Shown piece after piece: positions 40,643-50,542 of a stretch of 64,000 nucleotides of DNA. The DNA is from Emiliania huxleyi CCMP1516 (lineage: Eukaryota > Haptophyta > Isochrysidales > Noelaerhabdaceae): NCBI RefSeq assembly GCF_000372725.1, contig NW_005200507.1:401328-465327 (forward strand). The letters run 5' to 3'. Positions within the stretch are counted from its first letter, which is position 1; the number at the start of each line of letters is the position of its first letter. Both the position numbers and the translations under genes were made by a program. The notes below the pieces were generated by a model. The model saw only the letters and a list, made by a program, of their open reading frames with translations. It was not told where the DNA came from and searched no databases.

Positions 40643-42184
40643 ATGCGCGCCGCACAGAGCGGGCACGCGGCGACGGAGGCGATCACACAGCCGCAGTGCC
40701 CCACGAATAGACAATTGTGGACCGACGTGCCCACGGCGTCAATCACCAAGCCGCAGCACCTTGCGATTGACTGCCCAAAGACCGACCAAGGTACCGAGTA
40801 CGACCCGCCTCCTCCAGCCCAAACTCGGGCTGACAAAGTGCTTGCCTGCTGCCTCCCTTGCGTCTCGTTGCCGCGGCGCCGGTCCGTTTGCTGCCTTATC
40901 CTCACACTTTGGCTGCTGTGGCTCGTGGGCGGCTGCGCCTTCGCTGTCGTGCTCCTCGTCAAGCTCAAGGCGGATCTGGACTTTGTGCTGTGCGACATCA
41001 GCGCCTGCGTCCCCGGAGACCCGGTCTGTAACCCGTGCCGGAGCGCTGATGACAACTGCACGCTGCCGCTCGAAGAGTACTCGACGCGGACGCAAGCGCT
41101 ACCATTAAACATCTCGTACGTGGTCTACAATCCCATCTTCATTGGTGCCACCGTGGAGAGGCTCGTGACTTTGATGAGTCTCGATCCGCTCCCGCCACTT
41201 TCTGCCGCCGAGATGCTGGCGTTGGACCCACTCGACGCGCACGCGATGGGCATCCCGGTGGCGTGCGAGTCTGGACACGCCCGCTACTCTTCCGGCTGGG
41301 GAGACGAGCTCTCGATGGTGTGCTACGCAAACCAGGGAGACACGGGTTTTATCGGCAGGCTCGCGGCGGCGCAGCAAGGCGCCAACGGCGAGTCCTTTCA
41401 CGTTCGCGTCGCCGTTCGGACGAAGCTCCCCGTTGTCGGGTGGCGCCTGCAGATTGCGCAGGATGCCTCTCAGTACGCCGACTCCTTCAACTTTGCAAAC
41501 CCACATCAGCCTCCGGACGGACTTGCAGCTTGCTCGGGGCCTGTCTCTGGCGTCAAGTACGGCGTGCCTGAGAACGTTCTGGCGCTCTACGACTTTGACA
41601 ACTACAAAGTGTCCATCTGCGCGCCCGAGCACGGCGAGCTTGGAGATCTCGTTCTTGGTACTACCGCCAGCTTGGTGTGCATAGCTGCCCCCTTTTTGCC
41701 CAGCTGCGGAGGTGCGAGCGTGCAAGAGCCGCTGCGGCTGACGATTCCGATCGAGATGCACAACAGTGCTGGCTTCAATTTGACTTTAGACATCAACGGC
41801 TCGGCCACTGTCGTCTACGACGACGAGGGCGAGTACATCTCGTCTGGATACCTGCATGAGACGACTACAATCCCGCCCCGCTCGTCAAAGATCGTCCACT
41901 ATTATTCTGACATCAACGAGTTCCTCACTCGCTATTCGCGCGAGAGCGGCCTGCTCTCGCTCACGTCTCACGCCATCGACAAGGTGTTGAGATCCGCAGT
42001 AATTCTGGATATTGTCTCGAGTGCAACGATCCTCGGGTCGACCTATGAGCAGAGCTTTACGCTCACACACACCTCGCTCATCGAGCTCATCTCGCTCAGC
42101 GGCTGCCGCTGCTTGATCGGGCCCGACTCGGGCGAGTGCCACGCGAACGCTTCTCAATATGCGAAGGACTGGTTGCCCTTCTAA
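40643..42184 (+). CDS. single-pass type II membrane protein of unknown function
   Basis: Not recognised. 513 residues from ATG at 40643. A hydrophilic N-terminus of about 85 residues (cytosolic; CCLPCVSLPRRR just before the membrane) is followed by one strong TM segment, CCLILTLWLLWLVGGCAFAV, then about 400 residues of apparently extracytoplasmic sequence with many Cys (CDISACVPGDPVCNPC, CRCLIGPDSGEC) and several N-X-S/T sites (NCT, NIS, NLT, NGS, NAS). Beta-rich repeats such as FHVRVAVRTKLPVVGWRLQI and LTLDINGSATVVYDDEGEYI suggest tandem beta-sandwich or LEA14-like domains, but this is only an impression. Earlier in-frame starts are non-ATG. Confidence 0.6.
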   Translation: MRAAQSGHAATEAITQPQCPTNRQLWTDVPTASITKPQHLAIDCPKTDQGTEYDPPPPAQTRADKVLACCLPCVSLPRRRSVCCLILTLWLLWLVGGCAFAVVLLVKLKADLDFVLCDISACVPGDPVCNPCRSADDNCTLPLEEYSTRTQALPLNISYVVYNPIFIGATVERLVTLMSLDPLPPLSAAEMLALDPLDAHAMGIPVACESGHARYSSGWGDELSMVCYANQGDTGFIGRLAAAQQGANGESFHVRVAVRTKLPVVGWRLQIAQDASQYADSFNFANPHQPPDGLAACSGPVSGVKYGVPENVLALYDFDNYKVSICAPEHGELGDLVLGTTASLVCIAAPFLPSCGGASVQEPLRLTIPIEMHNSAGFNLTLDINGSATVVYDDEGEYISSGYLHETTTIPPRSSKIVHYYSDINEFLTRYSRESGLLSLTSHAIDKVLRSAVILDIVSSATILGSTYEQSFTLTHTSLIELISLSGCRCLIGPDSGECHANASQYAKDWLPF

Positions 42185-42381
42185 CTCACGAGTCTACTCT
42201 GTCGATGTGTGCGCGTGTGAAGTTCGTTGTGTGTATGTAAATGGGGTATATGTCTCTATGGTATGACGTATGTGTGTGTGTGGGAAGACCTGGGGAGACT
42301 CCGAGGCCTTTTTCAGCGCGCGGGGTGGGAGACATCTGTATGGAGTGTCCTTAAAATCATTTACAGTACCCCCTGCCCGTT

Positions 42382-44969
42382 TCAGTCCCTCTCGTCCCAC
42401 CACCTGACCGACTTGCCCGAGCTCCGGCGCGAGGGGGAGGACGAGCCGCTGCGCCTGTACGGAGGAGGCTCGGCCTGCTGGTCGCCTGCCTCCGCCGCCT
42501 CCGCTTCCTGACCGGCCGTCGCCGCCTCTGGCTGTGATTTGAACCACTGCAGGTGCTCTTGGTGTGCAGCCTCGAGCTCTTTCTTGTACGTCTCGACGCG
42601 GGCGATCGACAAGCCAGGGTCGCTGGGCGCTACTCGCTGGTGGCGCACGGCGCCGAGGTGCATCTTGCGATGAATGGAGACGATGCGCTCCCTGTGGCGC
42701 TCAAGTTGCGCTATGATCTGGGGCGCATCGAGCCGCGACGACACCTCGGCGTCAGACATGTTCTCCCAGCGAGCTGTCTCGGCGAGGCGCGAGGCGCGCA
42801 CCAGACCGGCGCACGCACGCTCGTGCTCACGCTGGTGCTGCCGGAAGAAGCCGAGGCTCGACGGAGCGCGCATCAGCAACCAGTATAAAGCGGGCTGCAG
42901 TGCTGTCGGGGTGAGCGTATCGGGCTGTCCGGTTCGGGAGAGGGCGCCGGACCGCGCGTCCGCATAGCTGAGGCCCCAGAGGTTTGTGGCGACGCCGAGC
43001 GTGATGTGCACCGAGGCCTCGGCGGCGGCAGCGCCTGCACCCGTCACGTGGACGGTGTCCGTCGTGTGCGGGAAGCCAGCCGGTACGTAGAGGCAATCCC
43101 CTGGCTTGAGGACCACGTCGATGAGAGGTTCGCCGAGTTCGTCAGTGCGGAGCGTGTCGTCGAGTTTGCCGCGTGCGAGCGGGTCAGCGGCGGGCTTCGC
43201 AAACGGTGGGGGCGGGGCGAAGACGCGCCAGTGCTTGGCTCCACGCGACTGCAGCACGAGGACGTTCTGCTTGTCAGAGTGCGGCGTCGCGGACGTCGCA
43301 ATGCCCTTGCCAGTCACGTAGAGGTTGGCCTGGACGGGGAGATCGAATGAGTCCATCGCCGTCAAGCAGAGGCTGCCCAACTTCGGGTGGGTCGCCCCGG
43401 CGCAGTTGTAGACAATGGAGCCCTTGAGTAGCGCCTCCTCCACCTCGTCGAAGCGCAGGTATTTCGTCTGAACCAGGGAGACGTTTGCGAAGCCATAGAA
43501 CCCAGTGCCTCTATCCGCCCCGGCCGCCCTCCATACGCCACTAGACGCAAGCTGATCTCCTCCCTCGCGTCTGCCAAAAAACTGCGCGAATGGGAGAAGG
43601 TTGTTGTCGGTGGCCACCGCGAGATCGTCCATGGTAAAGATGTCCGCGATCCCCTGCTGGGTGCGATAGAGGACAGGCGTTTGACCCCACTCTTTGTGCA
43701 CAAACGACGCCGACGCCGCGAGCTCTGCGAATAGCGTCACCGGCGTGGGCTTGGCCCGCGAGAGCGCGCGCACTGGATGGTGTGGCAGGTTGTTGGAGGT
43801 GATGGTGTGCTGAACGAGCCTTGCCAGGCTTGCGATACAGTCCTCTGCCACGACGAAGCAGCGGGCGATGGCTGACCGCAATCGAGGGTTGTCGGATCCG
43901 GCCTCCAGCAGCGTGGGCTGACAGATCTTGCGCTGCTTGTCCCATAGGTCGCGGAGGCCCTTGTGCGTGTGCAAGAGGAACATCAGCTGCTCGAGTGGAG
44001 TAGGGAAGAGCAACCTGTGGGGCGCGGGCGCGGTTACTAGCAGTGACGGGAGAGAGTGTGTGTTAGTAGGCTCTCACTTGATCAACTGTGCGAACGTTGG
44101 AGAGATGCCGTTCCGCTTCAGGTCAGTGGGGCTGCCCTTGACGGACATCTGCTCTCCGCTGAACGTCACACGGGCCCTTAGCGCACGGTCCTGCAGGGTG
44201 CGCCACAGCGTGCACGGCAGACACGCTCCTCTCAGCGGGTTCGGCAAGCAAATGGTCACGCTGTTGGGGATTGCGATGTTCTCGTCCTCCAGATCAACAA
44301 ACCCGTACCTGTGGCGCATTTCGTCGTACGGTGTGCGTGTGCTGCCAGATACGCGGCTCTAGTCGTACTGGACTGTGCGTACTGGACCGCCGTCTGCACA
44401 CAGTTGACGTGCGCCGCCGCGAAATAGTCGTGATAAACCGGCTCGCCAGCCTTCAGCGCCCGGAACGTGCGCAAGAAGATGCCCTGCTTCGTGGTGCCGC
44501 CGACGACCGCTCCGCCACTCCGGTGGTCAAAGTAATCAATCCCCGTCAGAATTGCGTAGCACTTGCCGCCGTCGAGCCTCTGGGAGCGGCAGATGTAGTG
44601 CATCACTGCGCGAGGCGTGTCGGACGTCGCAATCATGCGCGCATTCACGTTGAGTCTTGGCGCAAAGATCGAGCCATCCAGCTGCTTGAGCACAGCGTCG
44701 CCCTCGCGGGGAGGCTCGAAGTCGAGCGGAAGCTCTCGTATCCGCTGCGAAGCGGCGAGCTTGGAGATGAGCTGGAGCGGATCCGCGGCGATGGGGCACT
44801 CGCGCTTGAGGTAGGCGGGGGAGAGCCTCACGAGGTCCGACCCCTCCGGCACATCGGCATTCACCGCAAACTGCGATCCGTTCCAGCACAGCGCTGGGTG
44901 GGTCCACACGTCTTTGTCCATCTGTGCGCGGGCCAGCCACGCCTCGCGGGCATTGTGCGTGACTTCCAT
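42382..44969 (-). CDS. SET-domain methyltransferase fused to a ROX-type JmjC dioxygenase
   Basis: A single gene with three exons on the minus strand: 44969-44383, 44341-44078, 44014-42382 (introns 41 and 63 bp, GT-AG); 827 residues. Residues 1-215 resemble an LSMT-type SET domain: GIDYFDHRSG (the D-NH position), FRALKAGEPVYHDYF (the aGE-V-Y position) and RHRYGFVDLEDEN. Residues about 215-360 fit the helical substrate-binding part that follows SET in Rubisco-LSMT enzymes. Residues about 370-650 are a JmjC/cupin domain like ribosomal oxygenases NO66/MINA53: VHKEWGQTPVLYR, the iron ligands in TPHSDKQNVL (HSD near 528), KHWRVF, and GDCLYVPAGFPHTTDT (distal His near 599). Intron 2 has GTGAGA, a TACTAAC branch site and CACAG, so the apparent stop after FAQLIK is intronic. 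Confidence 0.75.
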
Positions 44970-46145
44970 CGTGACAAACTCTGTCGCGCCATCACCACCA
45001 CGGCGCCGCGTACGACGAAAAGCGAGGAATAATTCTCCTCAATCCTACCGCCCGGCCACACACAAGTTGGCCGCTTTGTGTATCTCGAGATCTCGAGAGA
45101 GGCCGCCCGCAGGCCTCCCCGAGGGCCCAAGTCGTGAATTGGCTTCCTGTCACCTGTGCAGAAAGAAAGAAAGAAAACAGACAACCCAAGGGAGGGATGG
45201 GAGGACGGCACGCCGCCACCACACAGGGATTTTAAGGATAGGAGTGTGGTGCTAGCCGTCGCCCACCCTAGGGAGTCTGCCTCTTCCTATCTCCCTTCGC
45301 AGTCCCTCTCCGATTCTCGCTGTAACCTTCATGCCACCTCGCGGTCGTCCCACTCTCGTCGACGTCGTTCTCCCTCCTGTCGCTTCCTCCTCTGTCGCGT
45401 CGCTCTCGTCTGCCTCGTCCTGCGACGCCGCAGCCGCCTGCCGCTCCCTTGCTCTCGCGGCTTCTCCCGCCTTTCGGCGCAGCTCTGCCCTCCTCGCGGC
45501 ATATCCTGGCCCCTCGAGTTTATCGAGCTCTCCTCGCGCAAGGATGACTCTTCTGACGCCCACTGCGATCATTTGCCGCCAAGTCATATCGTTGCTCAGT
45601 TCCACTCTCTCTTCGAACACTTGTACCTCCACCGATGATGTTGGCGCTGGGCCTGGGGTCCCCTTCGGGTGCATCGTTACAGCTGACGACGGGATCACCA
45701 CAGGTGTTTCGTCCTCCTCGGAGTCTTCTTCCCCGGCTTCCTCCCGTTTGGCTCTACGTTCATTTCGTTCAGCGTGGCTCACCCTCCATGCCGTGAACAG
45801 GCGCTTTATCCCACCGAGGCTTCGGCCAACGAGGCTTCGGCCAACGAGGCTTCGGCCAACGAAAAAAATCTCCACCCTCGCCCTCCGCCCAGCCCTCCGC
45901 CCTCCGCCCTCGCCCTCCGCCCTTGCCCTGGCCGGCCTGGTTGGCATCTCTTCATCTTCACGCGCCAAGTGGGAGGGAAGTGGACGGGGCCCTGAGCCGA
46001 CCTAACCGCCAAACGGAATGGGGCGCCAAACACGTGCCGGATTACCGTGCCCCTTGCACGTCGGGCACGGCCTTTCGGTTCGTGAAGGGTCGGTGCGAGT
46101 TGTGACCGCTCTGTGTCCTGTTTTGCCAACAACATACCTAAAATC
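44970..46145 (-). repeat. AT-hook repeat family, most complete copy
   Basis: Dispersed repeat unit. 45156-45340 carries the family end (AAAGAAAGAAAACAGACAAC, then GGAGGACGGCACGCCGCCAC, then ATGCCACCTCGCGGTCGTCC). The minus strand then reads a conserved peptide with IAVGVRRVILARGELDKLEG and AARRAELRRKA, an acidic stretch, and a C-terminal VGRPRGGMK AT-hook. Related copies are at about 18005-18370, 55460-55760 and 55865-56260, and the family end alone is at 14490-14650 and 30870-31030. 46095-46150 matches 31845-31890 (TTGCCAA.AACATACCTAAAA). Confidence 0.75.
45252..45968 (-). CDS. AT-hook ORF within the dispersed repeat
   Basis: Function unknown. 238 codons are open on the minus strand inside the repeat. 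The protein runs from a basic, low-complexity N-terminus with three tandem VGRSL repeats through SVEVQVFEERVELSNDMTWR and RQMIAVGVRRVILARGELDK to a helix AARRAELRRKAGEAARARER, then DEADESDATEEEATGG, and ends shortly after RVGRPRGGMKVTAR. GRP-containing cores flanked by basic residues are AT-hooks that bind the minor groove of AT-rich DNA. The same segment order survives at 55951-56260, where amino-acid changes are moderate, so selection on the peptide is possible. No transposase or reverse transcriptase is visible nearby. Confidence 0.4.
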   Translation of the reverse strand: MAREDEEMPTRPARARAEGEGGGRRAGRRARVEIFFVGRSLVGRSLVGRSLGGIKRLFTAWRVSHAERNERRAKREEAGEEDSEEDETPVVIPSSAVTMHPKGTPGPAPTSSVEVQVFEERVELSNDMTWRQMIAVGVRRVILARGELDKLEGPGYAARRAELRRKAGEAARARERQAAAASQDEADESDATEEEATGGRTTSTRVGRPRGGMKVTARIGEGLRREIGRGRLPRVGDG

Positions 46146-46694
46146 CTATGTGCTTCTCTCTCTCCTGAAAGAAAGAAAACAAACAACCCAAGGGAGGGAT
46201 GGGGTGAGATGCACATCCCGAAAGAAAGAAAGAAAACAGACAACCAACAAGGGAGGGATGGGAGGACGGCACCAACCATGCACATCCCGTCGTAGGCTCG
46301 GCCTCCGCAGCGACGCCGTGGTGTCCGCCGCCGCGAGCGGCGCCAGCAGCGCCGCCTGCACCGCTGCCCGCTCCTCCGCCGCCCTCTGCCTCTTCTCTTT
46401 GGGCGCGTCAGCCCACTCCTGGTGCTGCAAGGCGCGCCGCTCGCCCGCCTCGCGCTTTGCCTTGCTCGTGGGCGGACGGGCGTACGCAAACAGCTCGTCC
46501 GCGTCGCCCGCCGCCGCCCGCCTTGCTGCGGGCACGGTGTGCAGCGCCTCCACCGGCCAAGCCTCCCGCAACGCCGCGCCGCGGCCCTCGCCCAGCCGCC
46601 GGAATGGTCCGCCACCACCGTTCGCCTTGTCCGCCGCTCGGGCCGCCGCCGTCAGCGCCGCGCCCCCGCCGACGAACACGAGCGGACTCGGCAT
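46146..46694 (-). CDS. hypothetical protein partly overlapping repeats
   Basis: Not recognised. From ATG at 46694 (MPSPLVFVGGGAALTAAARA) the frame runs 182 codons. The first 130 residues look like ordinary coding sequence with a helical, basic segment SKAKREAGERRALQHQEWAD followed by KEKRQRAAEERAAVQAALL. The last 50 codons (CRPPIPPLLVVCFLSFF) come from the CTTT-rich repeat end and are probably not genuine. The N-terminus could be a mitochondrial presequence. An exon junction before about 46300 is likely but was not identified. Confidence 0.3.
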   Translation of the reverse strand: MPSPLVFVGGGAALTAAARAADKANGGGGPFRRLGEGRGAALREAWPVEALHTVPAARRAAAGDADELFAYARPPTSKAKREAGERRALQHQEWADAPKEKRQRAAEERAAVQAALLAPLAAADTTASLRRPSLRRDVHGWCRPPIPPLLVVCFLSFFRDVHLTPSLPWVVCFLSFRRERST

Positions 46695-46854
46695 GGTGTG
46701 CGGCCGGCCCTGCGCCACCGCCACGCTCCGGTGGGTGTCGGTCGTGGGCCTGCCTGACGCAATGAGACACGCTCCGCTCCAGCCTCCGAGCCTCTCGTAA
46801 CGTCTAACCGCCCGCCGCGCTAACTGACTCCTCATCACCTCCCTACGAACATAC

Positions 46855-46965
46855 AGTAGAAAGGTGAAGAACAGCCAGGCTCGGATTGGACACCAACGCG
46901 TATGGACGCTAGACAGATGATGACGACACGCACGAGCGACACACAGACACAAACAGGCTCGTCGT
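46855..46965 (+). repeat. dispersed ~120-bp repeat, copy 2 (partner 8818-8950)
   Basis: Shares CAGGCTCGGATTGGACACCA, AGATGATGACGACACGCACG and GAGCGACACACAGACACAAA with 8818-8950 in the same orientation. It ends about 55 bp before the ATG of the PcfJ-like gene. Confidence 0.75.
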
Positions 46966-47020
46966 AGGGCTTTTGGCGGGCAACACCTCGGGAATCGCTT
47001 TGTTTCCGACGCTGGTGTGC

Positions 47021-48698
47021 ATGACGCTCTTGGCGACCATCCTCTGCCTGCCGGCCTTCGTGCAGAATTTTCGCGTGCCGCCGCAGACACACCGGCATCC
47101 AGCGGCGGTCATGGGAGAGTCCAGCGACAGCGAGGCGCAGCGGCAGCAGCAGCAACAGCAGCAGGAGCGGCTGAGAGCGCTGGCAGAGCACTTCCTGGCT
47201 GTTAGTTGCGCCATCGCGTTGAGCCCAAACCTGGACCTGCAGCCGTTCACAGTTCCTCAGGGCTGGCTCTCCTCCCCTTCGCCGCCGCCGTCCCAGGAGT
47301 TCTCCACGCAGGCGCTCGTGGAGGAAGTGGAGAGGCGCGAGCCCGCTCTCGCTGAGCTGATCGATGCGTGCGTCGATCGCGCTCCCTCTCTCTGCCGGCC
47401 CTCGGCGATGCTGCCTCTCGCGCGCCTCGCCGCGTGGGTGCCGAGCGAGAGGTGGGTGCGGCCGCTGGATGCGTGGCTCGGAGAGACTAGCGGAGGAGAG
47501 GCGGAGGAGGAGGAGGAGGAGGAGGAGGAGGAGGAGGAGGGGAGGAGGGAAGAAGAGGCGCTGCGAGGGCTGGCGGCCCACCTCCTCGAGGAGTGGCCTG
47601 TTCCGCAAGCGCTCCACGGCGCCCTCGCCTTCGCCGACCGGCCTCTCTCCGAGGCTGCGCACCGAGTCGCAAAGGCCTTCGTCGCGGTGCACGCCGCAGC
47701 GGGCCGCGGGGAGGCGTCGGTGCTGGAAAGCCTGCGGGAGCACGTCGCGCCGGGTATGACGAAGGCCGCCGCCAAGCAGTTTGTACAGCCGGGTGGGGCG
47801 GCTGGCGACGGCCCGCTCTTCGCGCTGCGGCGCGCTCAGGTGGCTAGCCTCGGCGGCGCGGCTTGGGTGGGGGAGGCGGCGTGCGAGACGCGGCTGGGCC
47901 GTTCGATCCTGCGATCGGGCGAGCCGAGCGAGGAGTTTGGGTCGGTGGCGCTGGACTGGGCTTGCCGCTACGAGGAGGCGCTTCCGGCCGCGCAGGTGCC
48001 TTTCCGTGGCCCCGCCTCCGCCCTCTCTTCCTCCGCCTCCTCCCCTGCACGCACCGCCCTCTCCCGGCGCACAGATGGCCTCGACAATCGACTTTCTGCT
48101 CGAGATGCGCGCGACGCAGCCCGACTACACCTGCGTCGGCCGCACCCCGAAGACGGTGCGCGCCGCCCTCGAGGCATACGTCGCCTCCACCATCTCCTTT
48201 GGCGAGGTGCAGGACGAGGCCTTCCAGCCAAACCCGCGAGGGCTCAAGCCGTGGTTCGAGCTCGGCGCGACCATCCCGGCCCGCACAAAGGTTCGCGTGC
48301 CGTACGAGGGCCCGTGCGAGCTCGGGGGCGCCGGCCAGCCGGGCGCGGAGCCGGCGACGGTACGCGTGGCCGAGATCCTCTCGCTGCGCCGCCTCTTTTA
48401 CGAGGGCGAGCAGCTGTGCAACTGCCTCGAGGACAGCCGCCGCTCGCAGAGCAAGTACCTGCAGCGGGCGCGGGAGCGCGTCTCCTCCTTCTGGAGCCTG
48501 ACGCGGCAGGAGGAGGGCGGCCCCGTCGAGCACCTGTGCCTCATCGAGGTGTGGCACATGGGGGGAGGGCGCAACGAGATCCGGCAGGCCGAGGGGCCGA
48601 GGCCGCGCACCATCCCCAGCGCCGAGGCGTGGTACTGGCTGCAACATTGGTGCGAGAGGGAGGGCGTCGACCTCTCCACGTGGGACTGCTACTCCTAG
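47021..48698 (+). CDS. PcfJ-like domain protein
   Basis: Two exons: 47021-47995 and 48075-48698, with a 79-bp GT-AG intron; 532 residues. Exon 2 encodes a PcfJ-like domain: LRRLFYEGEQLCNCLEDS, SQSKYLQRARERVSSFWSL, HLCLIEVWHMGGGRNEIRQ, AEGPRPRTIPSAEA, LQHWCEREG. PcfJ is best known from bacterial conjugative plasmids, where its role is unclear; related domains occur in algae. The N-terminal exon has a hydrophobic start (MTLLATILCLPAFV), poly-Gln (QQQQQQQ), poly-Glu (about 14 residues) and helical segments with no known domain. ATG at 47021 is chosen for the hydrophobic leader; 47111 is the alternative. The transcript begins close to a dispersed repeat. Confidence 0.7.
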
Positions 48699-48937
48699 CC
48701 GCTCTCGTCACAGCCGCCTGGGGAGACGCGCGTTGGTGTGTGGGATCCCTGGAGAGCGCGGAGAGAGCGGCCCGGGCTAGAGAGGAGCCCTGACGACCGC
48801 TGTCCTATGTAGTCTTTGAGTACATTTGTCGGGTACATCTACAATTTTACGGTACGGCCTTTTGAAAGAAAAGCAGCATACACACCCCTTGTGGCAAGGA
48901 GTCCTTGGAGCATCGTGCTGCACAACGCGGTGAGGTT

Positions 48938-48982
48938 GAGACGGTCGAGGGGTCCCGTACCATGCGGAATCGACCTTATCCC
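48938..48982 (+). repeat. dispersed 45-bp motif, copy 1
   Basis: GAGACGGTCGAGGGGTCCCG followed by TACCATGCGGAATCGACC and TTATCCC is repeated in reverse complement at 59375-59420 with about two mismatches. Confidence 0.8.
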
Positions 48983-49061
48983 AGTGCTCAGTGCTCAGTG
49001 AAGTTGAAGACCTCGTGAAACAGGCACGCACGACCACGAGCAAAAGCGAAAAGGCAAGCCT

Positions 49062-50542
49062 TTGAGCGAGGAGAACGCGGCCACCAAGAGGATCCTATCG
49101 CACCTCAAGAAGCGCTGCCCGGCCAGCCCGATCTGGGCGCTCGCCACCGCGCTCTTCCTCGCTCTCGAGTACAAGCACGGCGTCGAAGTGAACTTGGACG
49201 CCGTCAAGGCCTTCGCCTCCGACCTCTTCGCGGAGACCGACGGAACGCGCGCGTGCTGGACGTACTCAGTGGCGTCCCTCACCGACGCGCTGTCGCGCTG
49301 CGCGGCCACGTCGGGGCTGGAGCCGGCGGAGCGCGAGGCGCTCGTCGAGGCGGCCATCCCCGTCTACCTTCAGATGATCGACACGATCCCGGCGACGCTG
49401 CTCGAGCACATGAAGTGGCTCAACATCGAGATCTTCCTGCGCCCGGCGTTCTGCGCTGTGCTGCTGGACGAGTACGGCTTCTCGACCGAGGGCGCCACCG
49501 AGGGGCTCAAGGCGTGCGGCCTCGAGCGGTTCAAGCCGGAGTACGTCCTGCTGCGCGCCAGCTCGGTGCGCTACGTGCCGCGGAGCAGCGACAACTTCGA
49601 CGCGTTCGACTTCATCGGGGAGAACCACCCAATCGCGGTGCGGTGCAGGTTTGGCGCGATCGTGGCTGCCCTGGTCGAGCAGGGCCAGCTGGACCGCGAC
49701 GCGTCGATCTACCGCCTGGTCTCCTTCGAGAACAAGGCGGATCTGACGCAGCGCTATTCGCTGCAGGATGCGAAGGGGTTTCTCCAGTCCTTCGTTGTGG
49801 CGGGCGCGGTGGACAAGATGCTCAAGGCGAGCCAGTCGTGTGGAGGTGCGTGCTCCCAACCCCCCAAGACCCTCCCCGAGACCACCCTATCGCCACCGCC
49901 TCGCGTGGGGCGGCCCTCCTCTCAGGATCCGCGTCGTCGGACGCCGCCCGCCGCGCCGACGGCGTGCCCGAGGAGGACATCGAGAAGTCGAGGGAGCGCA
50001 AGGCCGTCGCCGGTGCTCCCGCCCTCCACACACACCTCGCTCGCTTTCTCTCTCTCGCGCGCGCTCTCTCTCTCGCTCTCTCGCTCTTCTCACCCGCCTC
50101 ACGTGCGCCCGCCTCACGCACGCCATTTCCGCCCCACGTGTGGCGTATTTACAACCCACGCACCTCGCCTCCGACTCTCCGCTGCTAACAGCCTCACGCT
50201 CCGCCCTCAGGTGCTTCGGGCGATCCGGACGCCAAGGGAGCGGGGCGCGCGAGCGGAGGCGAATCGAGCTACGCGTACGTGGGAGGTGGCGGCTCATCGG
50301 CTCCTGCGGTGGCGGTGCTCTTCTTGTGCGGCCACACAGGCGCCGTCAAGGCGACGCCCCGCGTGCTTGCCGGCGGTTCAGCTACGCACTCGAGCACCGT
50401 TTGCCCCAGGAAGCAGGGCAACTGCAAGGTGAGGAAGGCTGTGCCGGTCAAGTACTCGTTGCTCTCGACGAAGCAGCAGCAGGAGTTCGACCGCAATCTC
50501 AAGGAGAAAAACGGCTGGGTTCTCCACCCCAACTTCGAGTGA
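49062..50542 (+). CDS. conserved-looking protein of unknown function, 5' incomplete
   Basis: Not recognised. Three exons: 49062-49845, 49926-50012, 50211-50542, joined by GT-AG introns (80 and 198 bp, both phase 1; intron 2 has GCTAAC about 24 bp before its acceptor). About 400 residues. Exon 1 encodes a compact helical domain: TKRILSHLKKRCPASPIWAL, ATALFLALEYKHGVEVNLDA, YLQMIDTIPATLLEHMKWLN, IEIFLRPAFCAVLLDEYGFS, then ASIYRLVSFENKADLTQRYS. Exon 2 is a hydrophilic linker. Exon 3 ends KVRKAVPVKYSLLSTKQQQE and GWVLHPNFE. No ATG lies upstream in frame before a stop at 49005, so the start is in an exon not found here. Even amino-acid usage argues for a genuine protein. Confidence 0.65.

Noticed and set aside
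44074..44319. Separate small gene ending FAQLIK
   Set aside because: The stop lies inside an intron with strong donor, branch site and acceptor; joining keeps frame and links SET to JmjC.
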